DNA of 12,003 nt from an uncultured Corynebacterium sp. (GCA_945631445.1 CALZCR010000015.1:1-12003), one strand, 5' to 3'. Positions 1-7,270 are shown, counted from the stretch's first letter. The notes: a model not told the origin generated them from the sequence alone. A program made the numbers and translations.

Positions 1-32
1 GGCCGATTCTTATTTCTAAGGTGCGCAATATC

Positions 33-743
33 ATGAATTATTCCGGCCCCCGGGACCTCGCCCGGCGGTATCTCTTGCTTTTCTTCGGCCTGGCGCTGAT
101 GTCGCTGGGCATCGCCTTGTCCATCCGCAGCGACCTGGGCACCACCCCGATCTCCAGCGTCCCGGCCACCCTGAACCTGATCACCGGGTGGACGGTGGGC
201 ACGTGGCTGATCCTGCTCAATCTGTTTTTCGTCGGCCTGCAGATTCTGTTGCTGCGGCGGCGCTTCCCGCCGATCCAGCTGCTGCAGATCCCCGTGGTGC
301 TGGTCTTCGGGCTGTTCAACGACGCCGCCCTGTGGTTGGTGCGCGACGTGGAGCCCGGAAACTATCTGCAGCAGTGGGGGCTGGTGGCCGCCGGCATCCT
401 GGTGGTCGGCGTCGGCGTGGCCTACCAGGTCAAGGCGAAGGCCACTCCCCTGGCGGGCGAGGGGCTGATCCTGACCATCAGCAACGAGTTGATCCGGGCG
501 TTCGGGCCGAAGAAGCCCTTCCTCTTCGGCAACGTGAAAGTCACGTTCGACACCACGCTGGTGGTGATCGCCGCGGCGCTGGGGCTGATTTTCCTGGGGA
601 ACCTGGGCGGGGTCCGCGAGGGCACCGTCGCCGCGGCGCTGCTGGTGGGCGTGGTCGCGCAGTGGACGCTACGGATTGTCGCCCCAAAGAAAACCCCCGA
701 CAACGCCGAGACGGAGATCAAAGACGAGAAGGACCCGGAGTGA
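33..743 (+). CDS. YczE/YitT-like integral membrane protein
   Basis: Predicted 236-residue multi-pass membrane protein. Hydrophobic segments lie near residues 13-31, 56-74, 81-104, 116-132, 172-190 and 198-215, followed by a short charged cytoplasmic-looking tail (KDEKDPE end). The motif SDLGTTPISSVP after the first segment and GGVREGTVAAALLVG near the last are typical of the YczE family of bacterial membrane proteins, whose biochemical role is not known; some members sit beside transport or regulator genes. I chose ATG at 33 because AAGGTG at 18-23 is a good ribosome binding site 9 nt before it. The GTG at 21, which gives four more residues, lies inside that site. The next gene starts 101 nt downstream, after a riboswitch, so co-transcription is possible but not required. 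The family call is by motif recognition; no substrate can be inferred. Confidence 0.8.
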   Translation: MNYSGPRDLARRYLLLFFGLALMSLGIALSIRSDLGTTPISSVPATLNLITGWTVGTWLILLNLFFVGLQILLLRRRFPPIQLLQIPVVLVFGLFNDAALWLVRDVEPGNYLQQWGLVAAGILVVGVGVAYQVKAKATPLAGEGLILTISNELIRAFGPKKPFLFGNVKVTFDTTLVVIAAALGLIFLGNLGGVREGTVAAALLVGVVAQWTLRIVAPKKTPDNAETEIKDEKDPE

Positions 744-747
744 GGCG

Positions 748-776
748 TTGCCGGGCGTCGATAAGCTCCGTAGGCT
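748..776 (+). promoter_or_regulatory. Possible promoter of the riboswitch-antiporter unit
   Basis: TTGCCG (748-753) and TAGGCT (771-776) are separated by exactly 17 nt and resemble sigma-A -35 and -10 boxes. A start 7 nt after the -10 would fall at about 783, the first base of the first riboswitch hairpin. The hexamers are imperfect, so this is inference from spacing and position. Confidence 0.4.
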
Positions 777-782
777 GGCCTT

Positions 783-830
783 GGTCAGGACGACCTGACC
801 CACAGGCAGGCTCTGCGGGGACGACCCCGC
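783..830 (+). promoter_or_regulatory. mini-ykkC (guanidine-II) riboswitch
   Basis: Two tandem hairpins with identical tetraloops are visible. Hairpin P1 is GGTCAGG (783-789), loop ACGA (790-793), CCTGACC (794-800), a perfect 7-bp stem. Hairpin P2 is GCGGGG (815-820), loop ACGA (821-824), CCCCGC (825-830), a perfect 6-bp stem extendable by one T-G pair. The linker is 14 nt. The ribosome binding site of the antiporter gene begins two bases after P2. Paired hairpins with ACGR loops closed by G-C pairs, just before a start codon, define the mini-ykkC motif, shown in the literature to bind guanidinium and interact loop-to-loop. Possible switch, inferred: ACCC at 798-801, part of P1 when folded, can pair with GGGT at 835-838 in the ribosome binding site, so ligand-stabilised P1 would free translation. 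Confidence 0.85.
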
Positions 831-844
831 GCAAGGGTTTGATC

Positions 845-1921
845 ATGTCTTTCAGCGTCATCGCGCGTCTCATCTCCGGATGGGGCGCTTTTGTCATTGT
901 CCAGTTCCTCCCGCCAGGGTTGCCCGTGTGGCCGCTGCTGATCGCGATCATCGCCGTGATCGTGGTGTGCGCCTTCGGGGTGATGGAGCAGGCCGAGCAC
1001 CTGGCGCGTCGTCTCGGCGACCCCTACGGCACCCTGGTGCTGACGATCTCGATCGTGACGATCGAGGTCATCCTCATTTCCGCGGTGATGCTCGGCCCCG
1101 GCGAGCACACCACCATCGCGCGTGACTCGATCATGGCGGTGTCCATGATCATCCTCAACCTGGTGCTCGGCGCGGCGCTGCTCGTCGGCGGGCTGCGCCA
1201 CAAGGAGATGACGCCGAACCATGACGGCGTTTCCGCGTATCTGGCGATGCTCATGGCCCTGGGCACCGTGGCCTTCGCCCTGCCGGCTGTCATCGGCGTC
1301 GACGGCTCCTACACCACCGCCCAGGCCGTGCCCGTCATCGTGTTGACCATCGGCTCTTATGTCTTTTTCCTGTGGCGGCAGATGGGCGCGCAGGCCGCCG
1401 ACTTCCAGGAACCCGGCGTCGTCGCCGCGGCCGGCCGACCCCCGGTCGGCGAAGTCATCGCCGAGCACCGCGCCGAATTGCTCAGCCGCACCGGGCTGTT
1501 GCTGCTCATGGCCATTCCCATCGTGTTGCTCAGCCACACGATGGCGGAGCTCCTCGACGTCGGGCTCACCCGACTGGGCGCGCCCGTCGCCCTGACCGGC
1601 ATCATCATCGCCGCGATCGTCTTCCTCCCGGAGACGATCACCACGCTGCGGGCCTCCTGGCTGGGCGAAATCCAGCGGGTGAGCAACCTGACCCAGGGCG
1701 CGCTGGTGTCCTCGGTGGGGTTGACGGTGCCCACGGTGCTGCTCATCGGGCTGCTGACCGGGCAGACGGTGGTCTTCGCGGAATCTCCCGCCAACCTCAT
1801 GCTGCTGGCCGTCACGGCGCTGCTGTCGGCGTCGGTCGCCTCAGGCACACGGGTGGGCGCGGTCCACGGCGTCGCGCACCTCATGGTCTTCGCCATGTAC
1901 GTGCTCAGCGTGTTCGTTTAA
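845..1921 (+). CDS. ChaA-like cation/proton antiporter (CaCA superfamily)
   Basis: A 358-residue membrane protein of about eleven segments built as two inverted halves, as in the Ca2+/cation exchanger superfamily. The alpha-1 repeat is at about residues 58-82 (GDPYGTLVLTISIVTIEVILIS, acidic residue E74). The alpha-2 repeat is at about 260-297 (FLPETITTLRAS, E263, then NLTQGALVSSVGLTVPTV). The C-terminal GAVHGVAHLMVFAMY matches ChaA proteins. E. coli ChaA exchanges Ca2+, Na+ or K+ for protons; its length is nearly the same. ATG at 845 is chosen because AAGGG (833-837) lies 7 nt before it. The guanidine-II riboswitch immediately upstream implies induction by guanidinium, so this member may export guanidinium or relieve its effect on cation balance; that substrate is inference. 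The central loop (about 180-212) is hydrophilic and divides the halves. Confidence 0.85.
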   Translation: MSFSVIARLISGWGAFVIVQFLPPGLPVWPLLIAIIAVIVVCAFGVMEQAEHLARRLGDPYGTLVLTISIVTIEVILISAVMLGPGEHTTIARDSIMAVSMIILNLVLGAALLVGGLRHKEMTPNHDGVSAYLAMLMALGTVAFALPAVIGVDGSYTTAQAVPVIVLTIGSYVFFLWRQMGAQAADFQEPGVVAAAGRPPVGEVIAEHRAELLSRTGLLLLMAIPIVLLSHTMAELLDVGLTRLGAPVALTGIIIAAIVFLPETITTLRASWLGEIQRVSNLTQGALVSSVGLTVPTVLLIGLLTGQTVVFAESPANLMLLAVTALLSASVASGTRVGAVHGVAHLMVFAMYVLSVFV

Positions 1922-1935
1922 CCAGGGCACAGGCA

Positions 1936-1949
1936 TATACTGCGCGGCA
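1936..1949 (+). promoter_or_regulatory. -10 box for a leaderless transcript
   Basis: TATACT at 1936-1941 fits the actinobacterial -10 consensus (TANANT). The A of the rhodanese ATG at 1949 lies 7 nt after it, exactly where transcription should begin. No Shine-Dalgarno sequence precedes that ATG. The -35 region falls over the end of the antiporter gene and is not well conserved. Confidence 0.55.
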
Positions 1950-2350
1950 TGGACACAGGAGCGATGGCCTATTTACGCCGGGCACGGGCCGGACTAGACC
2001 GGCTCACCCCCGCGCAAGCCCACCGGGAACAACGAGACGGGGCGCTGCTCATCGACGTCCGCATGCCCGCCCACCGCGCCGAGCAGGGAGAGATCCCCGG
2101 CGCGATCGTCATCGACTTGACCGTGCTGCCGTGGCGGCTGGACCCGAGCTTCGATTGGCGCATCCCCGAGGCCACCGGTTGGGACAACCGCTACATCCTC
2201 GTCTGCCGGCACAGTTATTCTTCGTCGGTGGCGGCGTGGCAGCTGCGGCAGATGGGGTTGACGGGCGCGACCGACGTGATCGGCGGGTTTGAGGCCTGGG
2301 CTGCCGCCGGGCTGCCCGTGGGGTCGGGCCCGGCGGACGTGCGGGACTAA
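1949..2350 (+). CDS. Single-domain rhodanese-like protein
   Basis: A 133-residue cytoplasmic protein with one rhodanese (sulfurtransferase) domain and no signal peptide. It shows LLIDVR (33-38, with D36 and R38), IPGAIVIDL (49-57), the active loop starting at Cys86 (CRHSYSS, 86-92) and the closing GGFEAWAAAGLPV (112-124). The Cys that would carry a persulfide is kept, but the loop ends in Ser where many rhodaneses have Arg (CxxGxRS), so substrate preference may differ. The start at 1949 is supported by a -10 box giving a leaderless mRNA; ATG at 1964 has AGGAG only 2 nt before it, too close. The stop overlaps the end of the convergent gene by 4 nt. Sulfur donor and acceptor cannot be told from sequence. 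Confidence 0.88.
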   Translation: MDTGAMAYLRRARAGLDRLTPAQAHREQRDGALLIDVRMPAHRAEQGEIPGAIVIDLTVLPWRLDPSFDWRIPEATGWDNRYILVCRHSYSSSVAAWQLRQMGLTGATDVIGGFEAWAAAGLPVGSGPADVRD

Positions 2351-3096
2351 CGGCGGGCGACGCCGTCGACGATGAGCATCTGGCCTAAGTTCGACAGGCT
2401 CGTGGCGGTGGCTTCCACCAGACGGGCGCCGACGCCGCGGCGGCCCTTGAGCAGGGTGGCCCGCACCAGGGTCAGCGCTTCGGCGGCGAGCACCAGGTTC
2501 GCGCCGTGGCCCAGGCCCTCGGCATGCGCGTTGCCGCGGCGGATCTTCGGGTCATCCGCCAGGTCGCTGGCATAGGCCAGCGCCGCCCCGCCGGCGACGG
2601 TGGCCGGGAGGATCGCGCGGTTGCGTAAGGCGGCCAGGCCCAGTCCGGCGGCGACCAGTCCGCCGCGCAGGGCGACGCCCACCCCGGAGGGCGCCACGTC
2701 ATAGGCGTCGCGCACGGCGAGTCCGTAGCCGGCGTGCTGCGCGGCGGCGGCGACGGTCGCGGCCGCCGTGGGGTTTTCCGGGTCGGTGCGCTTGCCCGTC
2801 TGGGCGACGGTGGCGCCGGTGATCGCGCCGGCCAGCAGCGCTTTTTCCTGTGCCGGTCGGCTGGTGCGGGCGACGGTGCCCAGCAGCATCGGCAGGGTCA
2901 TCGGCTGCGTCACGGACAGCACTTTTTGCCAGCCGAAGACGGTGGCCAGGGTGGTGGCGTCGTTGAGCGCCAAAAAAGCCAGGCGCTCCGGCTCGGTGCG
3001 GGCGGCGGCGATCGAGGCGATGGTCGATTCGATGCCCCGGTAGGTGCGGTCGAGGAACTCGCTGACGATGGTGTCGCCGAGCTCGGCCTGCTGCAT
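2347..3096 (-). CDS. Conserved hypothetical protein coupled to topA
   Basis: A 249-residue, Ala/Gly/Leu-rich protein that I do not recognise firmly. Its N-terminus (1-45) looks soluble and helical. Moderately hydrophobic stretches at about 60-75, 86-98, 138-156, 162-178 and 197-216 could be weak membrane helices. The pattern QPMTLPMLLGTV followed by short helices resembles YhhN-type lysoplasmalogenases only vaguely, and I do not assign that function. ATG at 3096 is preceded by a strong AGGAGG site (6 nt spacing) inside the end of topA. Its start overlaps the topA stop by one base (TAATG), so it is translated by coupling with topA. An uncharacterised gene also follows topA in mycobacteria (Rv3647c, from memory). 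The stop codon overlaps the convergent rhodanese gene. Confidence 0.75.
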   Translation of the reverse strand: MQQAELGDTIVSEFLDRTYRGIESTIASIAAARTEPERLAFLALNDATTLATVFGWQKVLSVTQPMTLPMLLGTVARTSRPAQEKALLAGAITGATVAQTGKRTDPENPTAAATVAAAAQHAGYGLAVRDAYDVAPSGVGVALRGGLVAAGLGLAALRNRAILPATVAGGAALAYASDLADDPKIRRGNAHAEGLGHGANLVLAAEALTLVRATLLKGRRGVGARLVEATATSLSNLGQMLIVDGVARR

Positions 3097-6047
3097 TATT
3101 TCCTCCTGCCTGCCTTGACCACGTTCTTGGTGGTCTGCGGCGGCTTCTTGCGGGTGGTCTTCTTCGTCGTTTTCTTCGTGGTTTTCTTGGCCGTCTTCTT
3201 GGTGGTCTTCTTCGACGTCTTCTTCGAGGCCTTAGTGCCGCCGTCGGCCGCGACCTTGGCCCGGCGCTCGGAGAGCAGCTCGTTGGCGCGGGAATCGGTC
3301 ATGGTCTCCGGGGTGTCGCCGCGGCGCAGGGAGGCGTTGGTCTCCCCGTCGGTGACGTACGGGCCGAAGCGGCCGTCTTTCACGCTCATCGGCTTGCCGG
3401 AGACGTCGTTGTCGCCGAGTTCCTTCAGCGGCGGCTTCGCGGCGGCGCGGCCGCGACGCTTGGGCTCCGCGTAGATGCGGCGGGCCTGCTCCAGGGTGAT
3501 GGTGAAGATCTGCTCCTCCTCCGACAGTGAGCGCGAGTCGGAGCCCTTCTTCAGGTACGGGCCGTAGCGGCCGTTTTGCGCGGTGATCATCTCGCCGTCG
3601 TCCTCGCCGACTTCCCGTGGCAGGGACAGCAGCTGCAGCGCTTCTTCCAGGGTGACTTCGGCCGGGCTCATGGAGGAAAACAGCGACGCCGTCTTCGGCT
3701 TGAGCTTTTCCTCGATGTGCTGGTCGATGCGTTTTTGCTTCTGCTTTTCGGCGGTCTTGGTCTCCCAGTTCTTCTTGCGCATGCCGTCGGCCTTGCGCTG
3801 CGCGTCCTCCGCGGCGCGCTCTTCGGCGACGATCTCCAGGGCCTCCTGCTCGGCGGCGGCCTGTTCGTCGTCACGCACGATCTCGGTGACGTATGGGCCG
3901 TAGCGGCCTTCTTTGGCCACGACCATGCGCCCGTTGGCCGGGTTTTCCCCCAGCTCACGGCCGCCCTGCGGAGTGGCGAAGAGCTTTTCCGCCAACTCCA
4001 GGTCGAGCTCGTCCGGGGTGGTGGCCTCCGGGAGGTTGGCGCGCTGGTAGTCGGGCTCGCCTTCGGCGGTGGTGCCGACGACGCGCTCGATGTAGGGGCC
4101 GTAGCGGCCCACGCGCACGACGACGTCGCGGCCCTGGTCGTCCTGGAAGAGCACGAGCGAGTTGACCTTGCGGGCGTCGATGGATTCGAGGTTGCCCTCG
4201 ATCATGTTCTTCAGTCCGCCCTGCTTGGCGATGGATTCCGCCATCGCGTCGGAGGCCTGCTCGTCGCCGTAGTAGAAGCCGCTCAGCCACTCGGTGCGGT
4301 CGGCGCTGCCCTCGGCGATCTCGTCGAGCTCGTCTTCCATCGAGGAGGTGAAGTCGTAGTCGACGAGCGCGGAGAAGTTGTCCTCCAGCAGGCCGACGAC
4401 GGCAAAGGCCACCCAGCTGGGCACCAGCGCGTTGCCGCGCGGGTAGACATAGCCGCGGTCCTGGATGGTCTTGATGATCGACGCGTACGTCGACGGGCGC
4501 CCGATGCCCAGGTCCTCCATCTTCTTGACCAGGGAGGCTTCCGTGTAGCGGGCCGGCGGGTTGGTGGCGTGGCCGTCGGCGGTGATCTGCTCCACCTCGA
4601 CGGAGTCGCCTTCCGCCAGCTGCGGCAGGCGCACGTCCGACTTGTCGGTCTTTTCACTCAAGGCACGCAAGAAACCGGGGAAGGTGATGGTGCGTCCGGT
4701 GGCGGAGAATTCCGTGTGCTCGCCGGCGGTGGTCTCGCCCTCGATGACGACCTTGAGGGAGGTGCCGCGCGCGTCGGCCATCTGGGAGGCGACGGTGCGC
4801 GCCCAGATCAGTTCGTAGAGTTTGAATTCCTCGGCGTCGAGCGCCCCATGCAGCTCACCGGGGGTGGCGAAGCGGTCGCCGGCGGGGCGCACGGCTTCGT
4901 GCGCCTCCTGCGAGTTCTTGACCTTGCGGTCGTAGCGCCGCGGGGCCTCGGCGACGAAGTTCTCGCCGTAGAGTTCGGTGGCCTGCTGGCGGGCGGCCTG
5001 CATGCCCTGGGCCGACAGCGAGGTCGAGTCCGTACGCATGTAGGTGATGTGGCCGTTTTCGTACAGGCGCTGCGCGATGCGCATCGTGCGCTCGGAGGTG
5101 TAGTGCAGGCGGCGGCCCGCCTCCTGCTGCAGCGTCGAAGTCATGAACGGCGCCTGCGGCTTGCGCGAGTACGGCTTCTGCTCGACGGAGGTCACCGTCA
5201 TCGTCGCGGCGTCCAGCCCGGCGGCGAGCGCCTCGGCCGTGGGCTTATCGACGACCGCAATCGCGTCCGCGGAGCCCTTCAGCCGGCCGCGGTCGTCGAA
5301 GTCGCGGCCCTGGGCCACGCGCTTGCCGTCGACGCCGGTGAGCTTGGCCTGGAAGGTGCGCGGGTTCTCCGCGTCCGACTGTTGCTCGCCGGTGTCCAGC
5401 GTCGCCGACAGATCCCAGTACTCCGCGGAGATGAACGCCATGCGCTCGCGTTCGCGCTCCACGATGACGCGGGTGGCCACCGACTGCACGCGCCCCGCCG
5501 ACAGCCGCGGCATGACCTTCTTCCACAGCACCGGGGAGACCTCGTAGCCGTAGAGCCGGTCCAGGATGCGGCGGGTCTCTTGGGCGTCGACGAGGTCGTA
5601 GTCGATCTCGCGGGTGTTGTCCGCGGCTTCGCGGATGGCGGCGGCGGTGATCTCGTTGAACACCATGCGCCGTACCGGCACCGTCGGCTTGAGCACCTCG
5701 AGCAGGTGCCAGGCGATGGCCTCGCCCTCCCGGTCCGGGTCTGTCGCCAGGAAAAGGCGGTTCGACTGCTTGAGCTTCGCCTTGAGGTCGGCGACCTTTT
5801 TCTTCTTGTCCGGGCTGACCACGTACAGGGCCTGGAAGCCGTCCTCGGTGTTGACGCCGAGACGGGCCCAGGGCTCCTTTTTGTACTTGGCCGGCACGTC
5901 CGCGGCGCCGCGCGGCAGGTCCCTGATGTGGCCGACGGAGGCTTCCACGATGTAGTCGGAACCAAGATACTCCTGGATCTTTTTGGCCTTGGTGGCCGAC
6001 TCCACGATCACTAAAGTCTTGGTTCCGGATTCTGAAGATTCTGCCAC
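3096..6047 (-). CDS. topA: DNA topoisomerase I (type IA)
   Basis: Type IA topoisomerase that relaxes negative supercoils by cutting and passing single strands in the nucleoid. The 983-residue protein has a Toprim domain (LVIVESATK at 12-20; DPDREGE metal-binding motif at 103-109), RLSAGRVQSVA at 181-191 and the catalytic Tyr336 in TYMRTDS. The C-terminal part has four topoisomerase repeats carrying GR(Y/F)GPY at about 647, 714, 826 and 892 in place of zinc fingers, usual in actinobacteria. A charged helical stretch (about 725-785) separates repeats two and three. The end (939-983) is a Lys/Thr tail of KKT units, as in other actinobacterial TopA, where it aids processivity. I chose GTG at 6047, preceded by AGAGGGA about 10 nt upstream. 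An upstream in-frame ATG (6101) would add 18 residues not typical of the family. First gene of a two-gene operon. Confidence 0.97.
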   Translation of the reverse strand: MAESSESGTKTLVIVESATKAKKIQEYLGSDYIVEASVGHIRDLPRGAADVPAKYKKEPWARLGVNTEDGFQALYVVSPDKKKKVADLKAKLKQSNRLFLATDPDREGEAIAWHLLEVLKPTVPVRRMVFNEITAAAIREAADNTREIDYDLVDAQETRRILDRLYGYEVSPVLWKKVMPRLSAGRVQSVATRVIVERERERMAFISAEYWDLSATLDTGEQQSDAENPRTFQAKLTGVDGKRVAQGRDFDDRGRLKGSADAIAVVDKPTAEALAAGLDAATMTVTSVEQKPYSRKPQAPFMTSTLQQEAGRRLHYTSERTMRIAQRLYENGHITYMRTDSTSLSAQGMQAARQQATELYGENFVAEAPRRYDRKVKNSQEAHEAVRPAGDRFATPGELHGALDAEEFKLYELIWARTVASQMADARGTSLKVVIEGETTAGEHTEFSATGRTITFPGFLRALSEKTDKSDVRLPQLAEGDSVEVEQITADGHATNPPARYTEASLVKKMEDLGIGRPSTYASIIKTIQDRGYVYPRGNALVPSWVAFAVVGLLEDNFSALVDYDFTSSMEDELDEIAEGSADRTEWLSGFYYGDEQASDAMAESIAKQGGLKNMIEGNLESIDARKVNSLVLFQDDQGRDVVVRVGRYGPYIERVVGTTAEGEPDYQRANLPEATTPDELDLELAEKLFATPQGGRELGENPANGRMVVAKEGRYGPYVTEIVRDDEQAAAEQEALEIVAEERAAEDAQRKADGMRKKNWETKTAEKQKQKRIDQHIEEKLKPKTASLFSSMSPAEVTLEEALQLLSLPREVGEDDGEMITAQNGRYGPYLKKGSDSRSLSEEEQIFTITLEQARRIYAEPKRRGRAAAKPPLKELGDNDVSGKPMSVKDGRFGPYVTDGETNASLRRGDTPETMTDSRANELLSERRAKVAADGGTKASKKTSKKTTKKTAKKTTKKTTKKTTRKKPPQTTKNVVKAGRRK

Positions 6048-6101
6048 TTTAGGCACTTCCCTCTCTCTACACCTGGTCGCCCTGGTTGGGTTTGGCCGCA
6101 A

Positions 6102-6129
6102 ACTCTAGCGTAAGAGTTTTGCATCGCCA
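6102..6129 (-). promoter_or_regulatory. Possible topA promoter
   Basis: On the minus strand, TAGAGT (6107 to 6102) fits the TANANT -10 consensus. TGGCGA (6129 to 6124) is a weak -35 box at 16-nt spacing. Transcription would start near 6095, giving a leader of about 48 nt before the GTG. If right, the longer start at 6101 would lie upstream of the transcript, which supports the shorter protein. Confidence 0.35.
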
Positions 6130-6239
6130 GTCACGTTACACAGTATTTGATGGCCTCCCTGCCGAAGCTCCCCACCCCTCGCCCCCGTGCGGTGGCCGAG
6201 GGCGGCGCCGTCGAGCGCCGCATGAGACCGTGTCGGGAT

Positions 6240-6263
6240 TAGACTTGGTGAAACTATTTCACC
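6240..6263 (+). promoter_or_regulatory. Likely dedA promoter -10 with an inverted-repeat operator
   Basis: TAGACT (6240-6245) in the context GGATTAGACTTGG resembles the extended corynebacterial -10. Transcription would start near 6252. Overlapping that point is a perfect inverted repeat, GGTGAAA (6247-6253), centre CTA, TTTCACC (6257-6263). Its place suggests a dimeric repressor site, although an RNA hairpin at the very 5' end is also possible. No clear -35 box was found. The rest of the 233-nt gap (6048-6280) is GC-rich with no other gene seen. Confidence 0.45.
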
Positions 6264-6280
6264 GGAATGGGAGGGCCGCC

Positions 6281-6907
6281 GTGACCGAGCAGCTGACGAT
6301 GTGGATCGAAGCCGTCATGACGATGCCCTTCTTCTATCCGCTCGTGGGCCTGACCGTGGCTTTCGACGCCCTGGTGCCCGCCTTTCCCAGCGAAACGGTC
6401 CTGAATCTCGCCGGCGCCTGGGCCGGCGCCCGCGGCGAGCCCGACATCACTCAAGTCATCTTGTGGGCGATCGGCGGCGCCATCATCGGCGACAACGTCT
6501 GTTATTTCTTGGGCACCAAAATGATGCGCTACGTCGACCGCTTCCCCGCCGACTCCAAGGCAGGGAACGCGCTGACCTGGGTGCGGCGCAACATGCGCAA
6601 ACGCGCCGGCTCCACGATCATCGCGGCCCGCTTCGTGCCCTGGGGGCGGTGGATCGCCACGATCGTGCTCGGCTCGGTGCGCTACCCCTGGCCCGCGTTC
6701 TTCTTCTTCGACACCATCGGCGTGGTGGTGTGGGCTCTGATCAACACGATGGTCGCCTACGTCGGCGGCATGGTGCTGCAGAATGTCCCGCTGCTGGGCC
6801 TGATCGTCGGCATGGGGCTGGGCCTGTTCGTGGGCTTTCTCATTCAGAAGGCGCAGAACCGTTTCTTCGAGTGGCGCGACGAGCGCCGCGGCTTCGCGGA
6901 GGCCTAA
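6281..6907 (+). CDS. DedA family membrane protein
   Basis: A 208-residue inner-membrane protein of the DedA (VTT/SNARE-associated) family, whose members are linked to undecaprenyl-phosphate or phospholipid flipping and to membrane potential. Family motifs are clear: DALVPAFPSE (29-38, acidic residues D29 and E38), GDNVCYFLG (70-78) and ARFVPWGR (116-123, with R117, P120 and R123). The C-terminal helix is at about 168-188, followed by a basic tail. GTG at 6281 is chosen because GGGAGGG lies 5 nt before it. The open frame upstream to 6086 runs through the promoter and is not convincing protein. It diverges from topA and converges on cspA, with a shared terminator hairpin 12 nt after the stop. 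The precise substrate cannot be read from sequence. Confidence 0.92.
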   Translation: MTEQLTMWIEAVMTMPFFYPLVGLTVAFDALVPAFPSETVLNLAGAWAGARGEPDITQVILWAIGGAIIGDNVCYFLGTKMMRYVDRFPADSKAGNALTWVRRNMRKRAGSTIIAARFVPWGRWIATIVLGSVRYPWPAFFFFDTIGVVVWALINTMVAYVGGMVLQNVPLLGLIVGMGLGLFVGFLIQKAQNRFFEWRDERRGFAEA

Positions 6908-6912
6908 ACCAG

Positions 6913-6946
6913 CGACAAAACCGCCCCGGCACATGCCGGGGCGGTT
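6913..6946 (-). terminator. Strong terminator of cspA, possibly bidirectional
   Basis: A perfect 12-bp stem (6919-6930 with 6935-6946) encloses the loop ACAT. In the cspA direction the stem is followed by TTTTGTC, a short U-tract. In the dedA direction only TT ends the stem before GCAG, so termination there would be weaker. It lies 44 nt past the cspA stop and 11 nt past the dedA stop, and is the only barrier between these convergent genes. Confidence 0.85.
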
Positions 6947-6990
6947 GCAGCGATCAGGATGGTTCTGCGTCAGAACCGTCGATGCTTGTC

Positions 6991-7194
6991 TTAGAGCGGG
7001 TGAACCTGCTGAGCCTGCGGGCCCTTGGCGCCTTCGCCGACCTCGAACTCAACCTGCTGGTTCTCCTCCAGGGTGCGGAAGCCCGCGCCCTGGATCTCGG
7101 AGTAGTGGACGAAGACGTCGGCGGAGCCGTCGTCCGGAGCGATGAAGCCGAAGCCCTTTTCAGCGTTGAACCACTTAACAGTTCCAGTTGCCAT
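6991..7194 (-). CDS. cspA: Cold-shock protein CspA
   Basis: A 67-residue single cold-shock domain, the normal length for CspA/CspB proteins, which bind single-stranded RNA and DNA and melt RNA structure. The RNA-binding motifs are RNP1 KGFGFI (13-18) and RNP2 VFVHY (27-31), after the typical start [10 protein letters not shown]. The ending [10 protein letters not shown] is usual for actinobacterial members. AGAAGG lies 9 nt before the ATG. Transcription ends at the strong hairpin at 6913-6946. The position between topA and the divergent helicase gene is conserved in related genera, as far as I recall. A weak TAGTTT -10 (7221 to 7216, minus strand) could start a short leader; a longer leader through the structured upstream DNA is also possible. 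Confidence 0.97.
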   Translation of the reverse strand: MATGTVKWFNAEKGFGFIAPDDGSADVFVHYSEIQGAGFRTLEENQQVEFEVGEGAKGPQAQQVHPL

Positions 7195-7270
7195 GATGAT
7201 GTACCTTCTCGGGATAAACTAGGTGTGGCGGTTATCGACAGATAAATCGATCCCCGGGTCGTACCGAACC

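Noticed and set aside
188..844. Long N-terminal extension of the antiporter frame
   Set aside because: It overlaps the YczE gene and the riboswitch in another frame and reads as an Arg/Gly-rich shadow; ATG at 845 has a proper ribosome site.
3099..3474. Long plus-strand open frames opposite topA, one rich in Phe and Val
   Set aside because: They mirror the Lys/Thr repeat tail and other coding parts of topA on the opposite strand; high GC keeps antisense frames open.
6171..6210. C-rich/G-rich inverted stretch upstream of dedA
   Set aside because: Only short, imperfect pairing that is expected by chance in such GC-rich DNA.
6086..6280. N-terminal extension of DedA from 6086
   Set aside because: The extension is Arg/Pro-rich, spans the predicted promoter and palindrome, and lacks a ribosome site; GTG at 6281 has a good one.
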